Source: Aneurinibacillus sp. Ricciae_BoGa-3
GTDB taxonomy: Bacteria > Bacillota > Bacilli > Aneurinibacillales > Aneurinibacillaceae
Length of the DNA stretch: 64,000 nt
Direction of reading: 5' to 3'
NCBI RefSeq assembly: GCF_028421645.1
Contig: NZ_CP116887.1
Span: 3,288,001-3,352,000 of the forward strand
In this document: one piece after another, positions 57,174-64,000 of the stretch
Numbering within the stretch: position 1 is the first letter of the stretch
How the letters are laid out: every line of letters begins with the position of its first letter
The notes under the pieces: model-generated
Told to the model about the DNA's origin: nothing
Databases searched by the model: none
The model's input: only the letters and a program-made list of their open reading frames with translations
Translations under genes and position numbers: made by a program

Positions 57174-58001
57174 TCATGATTTATTTGCCTGATTGGCACC
57201 AACGTAACCTGGAAGGTCTACTTTATCTGACACGGCAATTTTAACCATAACCGTCTTTTGCTTCAAAATATCTACAATGCCACCAGGCATTTCCAGAGCA
57301 GTAGCCAGCGTGCTTTTATTACCGATTGCCCGGATCACAAAGGGCGGTGCCAGTCTGGTTTCGTTTAATATGACGGTTGGTCCCACACAGCGGACGCTTG
57401 AATTGGTAACGAAGCGCTGGTCGTTTACGGATACCCCTTCAGCACCAGCGGCGAATAGCTCGTTCACCACGGAACGGATATTCTTGTCATGCACGATTCC
57501 ATTCGCCACGTCTGCCATATTCCGCGCGTCCTTGCTGTCATCCAGTGTTACAATGACTCCTGGTCCTGTCACGGGTACCACTCCAGCCTTCATGCGCAGA
57601 GCGTCAAGCTCCCGCACAATCTGCTTGGACACAAGCTGGCGGCCTGACAGCTCTTTTTCTTTGCCATCCACTTCTGTCCTGAGTTTCTGAAGTTTAGCTG
57701 CAAGGGCTTCGTTTGTTTCTTTTTCGTAAATGATTCTATCATTAATGGCAACCTTCTTGTCCCATTCATTGTCAGCTGTAAGAGTCGCTTGTTTCATTCC
57801 ATTAACGGTAAACTGAATGGAATAAGCAAGCATAAACCCTAAGACAAGGGTGACAAGCGTTACGTACACATGAATCTTACGGACTTGCAGTTTTGCTCTT
57901 ATCTGACTTTTTTTGCGTTGATTGCCCGGAGTCTGTTTGTTGGGTGTCAGACTTTGTGGCGTCGGACTGTTTGGCATCTGGCGGCTGGGGGTAAGGCTCA
58001 A
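57174..58001 (-). CDS. DUF881 family protein (YlxW-like)
   Basis: Paralogue of the next gene: membrane segment (VTLVTLVLGFMLAYSIQF), coiled coil, DUF881 domain with LFAAGAEGVSVNDQRFVTNSSVRCVGPTV. The start is unsettled. TTG at 58001 has GAGGTG 7 nt upstream and gives 275 aa, but then 125 bp overlap divIB and a 45-residue Pro/Gln-rich N-tail is added. A shorter start just before the membrane segment (near 57860, GTG) would fit the family and the divIB stop. Confidence 0.8.
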   Translation of the reverse strand: MSLTPSRQMPNSPTPQSLTPNKQTPGNQRKKSQIRAKLQVRKIHVYVTLVTLVLGFMLAYSIQFTVNGMKQATLTADNEWDKKVAINDRIIYEKETNEALAAKLQKLRTEVDGKEKELSGRQLVSKQIVRELDALRMKAGVVPVTGPGVIVTLDDSKDARNMADVANGIVHDKNIRSVVNELFAAGAEGVSVNDQRFVTNSSVRCVGPTVILNETRLAPPFVIRAIGNKSTLATALEMPGGIVDILKQKTVMVKIAVSDKVDLPGYVGANQANKS

Positions 58002-58722
58002 ACCATTTCACCTCTGATAAATTAATAATTCCTTCTGTTTTGCCCTCTTGTTTTAGGCTTTGTACAAATGATGGATACCAGGCCATATAATCAGCAAACT
58101 TTGCCAGCGTCGTATGCACCTCAAACCCGTCCTTCATAAAAAGAATAAGGCGCTGCGAATCCTGCGGGGAATTGCTGATTTCAGATATCTGCTGTGAGAC
58201 GGCCGGCCCTGTTTTCCCAAGTTGGACCGCAAGTACTGGCAGTTGTGCCGGGCCTGTCCAATTCCGGATAATCGGTTTGTCGACCGCTGTTTCGTTTACC
58301 GGATGGTTTTGTAAAATACTGCCTGTGCTCGTTACAGGGTACAGCCGGCCCGCTTTATCCATCAGGAGGGCAACAAGCGGTTTTTCTTTAATATGGAGTT
58401 CTATTTTACCAGGGAAGCTCTTGATAATATCAACAGATTGTACAGCAGGATTTGTCTTTAGAATCGAATCTGCTACCTTGTTTTTATCGATAAACAGAAA
58501 CTGCATATTAAAGGAAAGTCCGGAATTTTTAATAATTTCGTCCCTGGTAGCGTACTGGTTACCAGTGACGCTAATACTCTGAAGTTTGCTAATAGAAGAT
58601 CGGAAAAAAAGAACGAGCAAGACAACCATAAAAAAGATAAACACAAGCAAAAGGAGGGGTTTATTTGCTGCTTTTTTTCTTTTTTCTTCTCTTAGGCGCG
58701 GAATTTTTTCATTTTGGGCCAT
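57877..58722 (-). CDS. divIB: Cell division protein DivIB (FtsQ)
   Basis: Bitopic divisome protein of the FtsQ/POTRA type. The 281-aa protein has a basic cytosolic tail (LREEKRKKAANK), a membrane segment (LLLLVFIFFMVVLLVLFF), the POTRA domain (LQSISVTGNQYATRDEIIKNSGL) and the beta domain, ending in a Lys/Ser/Gln-rich tail. That low-complexity tail overlaps the next gene's possible start. Confidence 0.93.
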   Translation of the reverse strand: MAQNEKIPRLREEKRKKAANKPLLLLVFIFFMVVLLVLFFRSSISKLQSISVTGNQYATRDEIIKNSGLSFNMQFLFIDKNKVADSILKTNPAVQSVDIIKSFPGKIELHIKEKPLVALLMDKAGRLYPVTSTGSILQNHPVNETAVDKPIIRNWTGPAQLPVLAVQLGKTGPAVSQQISEISNSPQDSQRLILFMKDGFEVHTTLAKFADYMAWYPSFVQSLKQEGKTEGIINLSEVKWFEPYPQPPDAKQSDATKSDTQQTDSGQSTQKKSDKSKTASP

Positions 58723-58761
58723 ACTGTTAATCCTCCGGGTTTACACCTCTAAAACTTAGAA

Positions 58762-58788
58762 AAGCGGCATATATTAGATATGCCGCTT
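58762..58788 (-). terminator. Hairpin between murA and divIB
   Basis: AAGCGGCATAT and ATATGCCGCTT form a perfect 11-bp stem with a 5-nt loop; TTTCTAAGTTTT follows on the minus strand. Probably a partial terminator that lowers divIB-ftsA readthrough from the mur genes. Confidence 0.6.
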
Positions 58789-58799
58789 CACATGAACAT

Positions 58800-60080
58800 T
58801 CATATACCGGTTGAAAGAAGAGGGTCATTCGTAAGCCGGGTGATTCGGGCTCCGAGAGAGGCCAGTTGATGTTCGATGGCATCATATCCACGGTCAATGT
58901 GATGCGCACCTGTTACCCTGGTTTCGCCTTCTGCAGCCAGCCCCGCAAGAATAAGAGCGGCGCCTGCACGCAAGTCGGTAGCCTCCACTGTGGTTCCAGA
59001 CAGTTTCGAAACGCCCCGAATAAATGCTGTATTCAAATCAATTTGAATATCGGCCCCCAAGCGGTTCAATTCGGTTACATGCCTAAACCTTCCTTCGAAC
59101 ACTGTTTCTTTCATAATACTGCACCCCTCTGCAAGCGACAGAAATGCCATCATCTGGGCCTGCATATCCGTCGGGAACCCTGGATAGGGTGCTGTAACAA
59201 TGCGGTCGATTGCTCTATAGTTACGCTTCGTCTTCACTTTCATTATATCATGGGTGCTTTCGATTTCAACACCGCTTTGAGAGGTAAGATCAAGAAGTGA
59301 AATGAGATGTTTCGGTTCCACATTCGTGAGCGTTACTTCTCCTTTCGTAATCGCGGATGCTAGAATCATTGTACCGGTAACAATTCTGTCCGGAATAATT
59401 CTGTACTCCGCCGGGTATAGATGCTGAGTCCCGCTAATGACGATCGTGTCCGTGCCTGCCCCGCGTATGCGGGCTCCCAGCTGGTTTAAAAAGTTCTGCA
59501 GGTCTATAATCTCCGGTTCACGGGCAGCATTATAAATAATCGTTTCACCCTCAGCTCGAACGGCGGCCATCATAATATTTTCCGTGGCACCGACACTGGG
59601 ATAATCAAGAAAAATGGAATTACCTTTTAATTGGGCAGCCTGGCAGCGAATGTAACCTTCTTCCTCAATAATGGTTGCTCCGAGAGCCTCAAGCCCTTTG
59701 TAATGGAGGTTGATGCGGCGCTCACCAATGGCACAGCCGCCCGGGCGGGATAAAATAATCTCGCCGCAGCGTGCAAGCATGGGCCCCATTAAGAAAATGG
59801 AAGAGCGCATCTGGCCCATTAAGTCATGCGGTACGTAACAAGAGGTCAAATTTGACGTATCCACATGGACTGTAGAATTTTTATGCTCACATTGGACACC
59901 AAGTGAGGTGAGTATCTTTAACATGACCTCTATATCCAAAAGATGGGGCACATCATATAGAGTATAGCTCCCCCCCGCCAATACCGTTGCAGCAAGAATC
60001 GGGAGGGCTGCATTTTTGGCCCCCTGGATGTGCAGTTCTCCGTACAGGGGTGTTCCACCCCGGATTGAGAATGTATCCAA
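58800..60080 (-). CDS. murA: UDP-N-acetylglucosamine 1-carboxyvinyltransferase
   Basis: First committed step of peptidoglycan synthesis, target of fosfomycin. The 426-aa protein has the catalytic Cys in RPGGCAIGERRINLH and the substrate segments GAKNAALPI and DLRAGAALILAGLAAEG. It lies between murB and divIB, unlike B. subtilis, which keeps murAA elsewhere. The Cys form implies fosfomycin sensitivity (family inference). Confidence 0.96.
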   Translation of the reverse strand: MDTFSIRGGTPLYGELHIQGAKNAALPILAATVLAGGSYTLYDVPHLLDIEVMLKILTSLGVQCEHKNSTVHVDTSNLTSCYVPHDLMGQMRSSIFLMGPMLARCGEIILSRPGGCAIGERRINLHYKGLEALGATIIEEEGYIRCQAAQLKGNSIFLDYPSVGATENIMMAAVRAEGETIIYNAAREPEIIDLQNFLNQLGARIRGAGTDTIVISGTQHLYPAEYRIIPDRIVTGTMILASAITKGEVTLTNVEPKHLISLLDLTSQSGVEIESTHDIMKVKTKRNYRAIDRIVTAPYPGFPTDMQAQMMAFLSLAEGCSIMKETVFEGRFRHVTELNRLGADIQIDLNTAFIRGVSKLSGTTVEATDLRAGAALILAGLAAEGETRVTGAHHIDRGYDAIEHQLASLGARITRLTNDPLLSTGI

Positions 60081-60094
60081 CGTTTCACCTCCGT

Positions 60095-61000
60095 TTACCC
60101 CTCGCCCACCACCAACACTTCCGGAACGAGCCGGACACGGTATTGTTTTTCCACCGTATTCATAACATGTTCCATGAGGTTTAGGACGTCCTGCGCTGTA
60201 GCATTGCCGCAGTTGACGATGAAGTTGGCGTGTATTTCTGACACCTGCGCTCCGCCCAGCCTGAAGCCTTTAAGGCCTGCGCGCTCAATCAGCCTTCCTG
60301 CGTGGTTGCCCGGCGGATTGCGGAATACACTACCGGCACAAGGCATATTCAGCGGCTGGCTTTTGCGTCGTCTGTCTTTATGTTCAGCCATAAAGTGGGC
60401 AATTTCCTTTCGATCTCCGTGCGCCAATTGAAAGACAGCCTCGGTGACAATCCCACCGGAAGACTGCAGTATAGAAGTCCGGTAAGCAAAGGCAAAATCT
60501 TCAGGTGTCATGCGGACAAAGTCTCCATTATCAAGCAGCACTTCAGCATTTTTCAGTATGCGTGATACATCAGATCCATGCGCACCAGCGTTCATGTAAA
60601 CCGCTCCTCCGACAGTACCGGGAATACCGCCGGCGAATTCAAGGCCCGTCAGCCCTTCCTTCCCTGCCATCACCGCCAGCTTTATAAGTGAATAACCTGC
60701 ACCCGCCCGCACCTCGCCATCTTTTATTGATAGATGACTGAATCCGTCCGATAGCTTAAACACTACACCGCGTATTCCCCCATCGCGTACAAGCAGATTT
60801 GAACCTCTACCAAGCACCCGCCACGGTACTTGATGCTTGTGAACGATTTTCATACTGCGGGATAAAGCCGATTTATCAGTAGGTTCTATGAAAATATCCG
60901 CAGGTCCGCCAATTTTCCAAGTGGTATGGCTGGACAGCGGCTCGTTTACCAGCACTGTTCCAATATTTGCTTCTTCAAGTTCTCTTATTAGTTTCTGCAT
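60095..61000 (-). CDS. murB: UDP-N-acetylenolpyruvoylglucosamine reductase (type II)
   Basis: FAD enzyme completing UDP-MurNAc synthesis. The 301-aa protein has the FAD motifs HTTWKIGGPADI and VLGRGSNLLVRDGGIRG, GIPGTVGGAVYMNAGAHG, and the catalytic AGSVFRNPPGN with the active-site Ser. ATG at 61000 has AAAGGAGG 7 nt upstream, a clear choice over 61033. Confidence 0.96.
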   Translation of the reverse strand: MQKLIRELEEANIGTVLVNEPLSSHTTWKIGGPADIFIEPTDKSALSRSMKIVHKHQVPWRVLGRGSNLLVRDGGIRGVVFKLSDGFSHLSIKDGEVRAGAGYSLIKLAVMAGKEGLTGLEFAGGIPGTVGGAVYMNAGAHGSDVSRILKNAEVLLDNGDFVRMTPEDFAFAYRTSILQSSGGIVTEAVFQLAHGDRKEIAHFMAEHKDRRRKSQPLNMPCAGSVFRNPPGNHAGRLIERAGLKGFRLGGAQVSEIHANFIVNCGNATAQDVLNLMEHVMNTVEKQYRVRLVPEVLVVGEG

Positions 61001-61093
61001 GCGAGAACCTCCTTTCATGAATGCCGTTGCCAAAAATCTGTGTGGGTCACGCGCCTAGAATAAGGTATGCCTGCAGCACCTTGTGTGTTCCAT

Positions 61094-62188
61094 TTAAAGC
61101 TTTGTTATCGCGTTTAATTCTTTATAGACCTTCGTCGCCGCATCCGGCAGCCCGAGGGAGCTGGATGCTCTGCGCATTGCTTGTTCCCTGGCTCTGTCGC
61201 TAAGAATGGAGCTGATTTCATTCATTAGTTTTCGGCCGTTCAGTTCGGTCTCAAGTATAACACTGGCGGCACCTTCACTTTCCAGCCACCTGGCATTCTT
61301 CTCCTGATGGTTATTCGTTACATAAGGGGATGGAATAAGGATAGATGGCAGTCCCAGTGCCGTAATTTCCGCCAGAAAGGATGCGCCTGCCCGGTTCACA
61401 ATCAGATCGATGCCCGCAAGCACTTCAGGCATGTTGTAGATAAAAGGCCGCACAAGCAGATTAGAAGGCGTTTTTCCTTTTATCAGCTCCATAACCGTCG
61501 CATAATGGCTGTCTCCAGTTACATAAATAAAATAATATCCTGGATAGTCTTTCATCATCGGGATCATCTCCAGCACCGCGTCATTGATCGGACGCGCGCC
61601 CTGGCTGCCGCCTACGATAAGAATGTATTTCTTGCCCCCAGGCAGCTTTAAAGAAGCACGCCCCCTTCTTCCATCAGAGAGCGAGACCTCTGTTGCCCGC
61701 GGATTGCCCGTCAAAACTGTTTTTTCTGAGGGAAAATATTCGGACGACCCTGCAAAACTAACGGCTATTCGATCCGTATATCTGGATAAAAATTTATTTG
61801 TAAGGCCTGGAATTACATTTTGTTCATGAATTAAGGTGGGAATGTGCATCGAACTTGCCGCATATACGACAGGACCGCACACATACCCGCCGGTGCCGAC
61901 TACCACGTCGGGTTTAAATTCTTTAATGTAACGTCTTGCTTGATGCGTCGCTTTAAGAAAACGAAAAATCGTCATGAAATTATCCACAGATACAGTTCGC
62001 TTGAAGCCTGTGATAGAGACAGATTTAAACGGAATGTGCGATTTAGGGACTAAGTTGGACTCCAGCCCTGCCTGCGTGCCAATATAAAGCACCTTTGAAT
62101 TCGGTTCCCGACGCTTGACTTCGTTTATGAGGGCCAGCGCAGGATAAATATGCCCGCCGGTGCCACCCCCGCTTATTACGATTTTCAT
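61094..62188 (-). CDS. murG: Lipid II synthase, GlcNAc transferase MurG
   Basis: Membrane-associated GT28 enzyme turning lipid I into lipid II. The 364-aa protein has [14 protein letters not shown] at the start, [11 protein letters not shown] for nucleotide binding and [28 protein letters not shown] at 62188 with GTGGGTG about 8 nt upstream; an in-frame GTG at 62197 is less likely. Separated from murB by 94 bp. Confidence 0.96.
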   Translation of the reverse strand: MKIVISGGGTGGHIYPALALINEVKRREPNSKVLYIGTQAGLESNLVPKSHIPFKSVSITGFKRTVSVDNFMTIFRFLKATHQARRYIKEFKPDVVVGTGGYVCGPVVYAASSMHIPTLIHEQNVIPGLTNKFLSRYTDRIAVSFAGSSEYFPSEKTVLTGNPRATEVSLSDGRRGRASLKLPGGKKYILIVGGSQGARPINDAVLEMIPMMKDYPGYYFIYVTGDSHYATVMELIKGKTPSNLLVRPFIYNMPEVLAGIDLIVNRAGASFLAEITALGLPSILIPSPYVTNNHQEKNARWLESEGAASVILETELNGRKLMNEISSILSDRAREQAMRRASSSLGLPDAATKVYKELNAITKL

Positions 62189-62273
62189 TCTAGACACCCA
62201 CTCTACTCATAGCTTTTTAAGGCTTCCCACCTGCACGAACCCAAGGAGTGTCTTGCGTGTTCTAACTGTAAAA

Positions 62274-62301
62274 TTCCCGCTATGCACGTGAATAGCGGGA
62301 A
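62274..62301 (-). terminator. Hairpin across the spoVE stop codon
   Basis: TTCCCGCTAT pairs with ATAGCGGGAA and includes the last codons and TAG of spoVE. On the minus strand TTTTACAG follows. Weak terminator or RNA stabiliser before murG. Confidence 0.45.
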
Positions 62302-63371
62302 ATGTTAAGCAGCACGCCAATGCCGGTGAGCATTAAAGTAAGCGATGACCCTCCATAGCTTAAAAATGGAAGCGTAATGCCGGTTACGGGAAACATCCCG
62401 GTTACAACGCCGACATTAATGATAACTTGTATGGCTACCATTCCGACGATGCCGGCTGCCAGTAGGCTGCCAAATAAATCCTGAGCCATGGCTGCCACAC
62501 GCATCCCCCGCCACAGCAGAAGCAGGAATAGGAGGAGTACGGTTGCGGCTCCAATGAGACCTAACTCTTCAGCTAGTATGGAGAAAATAAAATCGTTATA
62601 AGGTTCGGGAAGATACAGGAATTTCTGGCGGCTCATGCCTATGCCCAGCCCCATGATCCCTCCTGGCCCTATCGCATAGAGCGATTGAATGATCTGGTAA
62701 CCCGTTCCCTGCGGATCTTGCCAGGGATCGATAAAAGCTGTTATTCGCTTCATGCGATAAGGTGCGGCCAGAATCAATCCGGCAAAACCCAGTACACCAA
62801 GCGATGCCAATCCTAATAGGTGGCCATTTCTTGCACCCGCAATAAAAATCATAAGGACCGATGTTCCAAGCAGCACGGTTCCGGTTCCCAAATCCGGCTG
62901 CAGCATAATCATGCCAAAGGCCAGGCATACTACGCCAAGTGTCGGCACCAGTCCCTTGCGAAAACTGACAATGAGTTTCTGATTATCAGAGAGCCATTTA
63001 GCGAGAAAGGCCGCCATCGCGAGCTTTGTGAATTCAGCCGGCTGAATGCCGAATGCCCCCACACCAAGCCAGCTTTTTGCACCATTTACCTCGCGGCCTA
63101 TCAGCAAAACAACAGCCAGTAAAACAAAACAAATGATGAGTCCGGTTTTTGCCCATTTCTTCCAAACCCAATAATCTACATTCATTGTAACAAACATAGC
63201 AATAACCCCAAGGCCGGCAAAAAGAAGCTGCCTTTTAGTAAAAAAGAACGGGTCGCCCATTTTAGCTGCAACAACAGCGCTTGAACTGTAAACCATAACA
63301 ACGCCCACGGCGAGCAGGACAAGCGTGACCACAATAATGATAAAATCAGGGGCAGAACGGGCCTTAGCCAA
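62280..63371 (-). CDS. spoVE: SEDS peptidoglycan polymerase SpoVE/FtsW
   Basis: Membrane glycosyltransferase of the FtsW/RodA/SpoVE family. The 363-aa protein has about ten membrane segments and signatures VNGAKSWLGVGAFGIQPAEFTKLAMA and ITLPFLSYGGSSLTLMLTGIGVLLNISR. Start taken as TTG at 63371 (GAGGTG 6 nt upstream); GTG at 63380 is an alternative. Position between murD and murG matches spoVE of B. subtilis, while a division FtsW may be encoded elsewhere. Confidence 0.93.
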   Translation of the reverse strand: MAKARSAPDFIIIVVTLVLLAVGVVMVYSSSAVVAAKMGDPFFFTKRQLLFAGLGVIAMFVTMNVDYWVWKKWAKTGLIICFVLLAVVLLIGREVNGAKSWLGVGAFGIQPAEFTKLAMAAFLAKWLSDNQKLIVSFRKGLVPTLGVVCLAFGMIMLQPDLGTGTVLLGTSVLMIFIAGARNGHLLGLASLGVLGFAGLILAAPYRMKRITAFIDPWQDPQGTGYQIIQSLYAIGPGGIMGLGIGMSRQKFLYLPEPYNDFIFSILAEELGLIGAATVLLLFLLLLWRGMRVAAMAQDLFGSLLAAGIVGMVAIQVIINVGVVTGMFPVTGITLPFLSYGGSSLTLMLTGIGVLLNISRYSRA

Positions 63372-63444
63372 ACGAAACACCTCAACATAGCAGGATTAGC
63401 CGGGCCCGTCTTCACCTAACTGCCTGACACTGGGAGGAAACAGG

Positions 63445-64000
63445 CTACCGGCTTGTTTTAAGCTTATGCACGGATTCCTTAAAAATGCTTCCCCGCTCTT
63501 CAAACGATTTGTACATGTCCCAGCTGGCACAAGCAGGAGAGAGAAGTACAACATCGCCAGGATGAGCGATCAGGTGGGCACTCGCAACCGCGTCCCTAAC
63601 ATTATCGACGCGCTTAATGATCTTAATCCCTGCCTCGGTGCCTCTCTTAGCCAATATTTCAGCTGTCTGTCCGTAAACAACCAACCCGCTTGCATGTTCC
63701 TTTAGCAACGGAACCAACTCTTTAAAATCAATTCCCCTGTCAAGGCCTCCCGCAATTAGTACAATCGGCTCCTTGAACGCACGCAGCGCCGGAATAGCGG
63801 CAGCGGGATTGGTTGCTTTGGAGTCATTGTAGTATTTCACACCGTTAATTTCGGCTACAAATTCGATGCGGTGCTCGACGCCCGCAAACGAGCGCAGAAC
63901 ATGGGCTATAGCCTGGGCACTGGCCCCTGCAGCCCTGGCGATGCTTACCGCTGCAAGTACATTTTCCAGGTTGTGGCCTCCGGGCAGAGCAATTTCCTCT
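63445..64000 (-). CDS. murD: UDP-N-acetylmuramoylalanine-D-glutamate ligase, 5' end outside the window
   Basis: C-terminal 184 residues of the Mur ligase that adds D-Glu. The visible part reads ALPGGHNLENVLAAVSIARA, RSFAGVEHRIEFVAEING, YYNDSKATNPAAA and LSPACASWDMYKSFEERG, all MurD signatures. The frame is open to the window edge, so the start lies beyond. Ends 73 bp before spoVE. Confidence 0.95.
   Translation of the reverse strand, partial: EEIALPGGHNLENVLAAVSIARAAGASAQAIAHVLRSFAGVEHRIEFVAEINGVKYYNDSKATNPAAAIPALRAFKEPIVLIAGGLDRGIDFKELVPLLKEHASGLVVYGQTAEILAKRGTEAGIKIIKRVDNVRDAVASAHLIAHPGDVVLLSPACASWDMYKSFEERGSIFKESVHKLKTSR

Overview
This is a chromosomal window from an endospore-forming member of the Bacillales. 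The gene order follows the Bacillus subtilis stretch from murD through ftsAZ, spoIIGA-sigE-sigG, the ylm genes, ileS, the pyr operon, yloA/yloB and on to prpC-prkC-rsgA-rpe. SigE, SigG, SpoIIGA and SpoVE show that it sporulates. Protein character suggests an Aneurinibacillus or Brevibacillus-like genus, which is an inference from style and not a search. Almost every gene lies on the minus strand; the exceptions are rqcH, a flippase, and an orphan solute-binding lipoprotein.

Layout from left to right. 1-5262: rpe (cut by the window edge), rsgA, prkC, stp and rlmN. 5925-15483: rsmB, fmt, def, priA, coaBC, rpoZ, gmk, remA, yicC and dapF (translation, replication restart, CoA, nucleotide and lysine/wall metabolism). 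15484-22263: a Ca-type P-ATPase facing away from rqcH and a polysaccharide flippase. 22895-33860: the pyrimidine operon pyrR-uraA-pyrC-carA-carB-pyrK-pyrD-pyrF-pyrE with three PyrR-binding hairpins but no pyrB. 34094-42425: rluD, lspA, ileS, divIVA, ylmH, ylmG, sepF, ylmE, pgeF and ylmC. 42695-43477: the lipoprotein. 43548-46082: sigG, sigE and spoIIGA. 46585-48057: a TusA-like/YeeE-like sulfur uptake pair. 53462-64000: the division and wall cluster ftsZ, ftsA, sbp, two DUF881 genes, divIB, murA, murB, murG, spoVE and murD (cut).

The accessory part is 46083-53461 together with scattered repeats. Five copies of a palindromic MITE-like repeat (119-357 bp, ends resembling AAAACATCG) sit between genes. 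A group II intron lies directly behind the ftsZ terminator. Its 5' half and its last 20 nt are on the minus strand, while the middle, which holds the reverse transcriptase and domain V, is on the plus strand, so an internal inversion is the simplest reading. The reverse transcriptase is split at its catalytic motif by a 3.05 kb element with 11-bp inverted ends. That element encodes three tyrosine-recombinase domains in only two proteins: a 637-aa tandem fusion and a 320-aa single enzyme. This recombinase-in-trio-like element is the most unusual object in the window.

Other unusual points are a polysaccharide flippase with an extracellular copper-amine-oxidase-type stalk domain inserted after its seventh membrane segment, a PyrR hairpin placed against the uraA ribosome-binding site, and a near-perfect SigF/SigG-type promoter before sigG.
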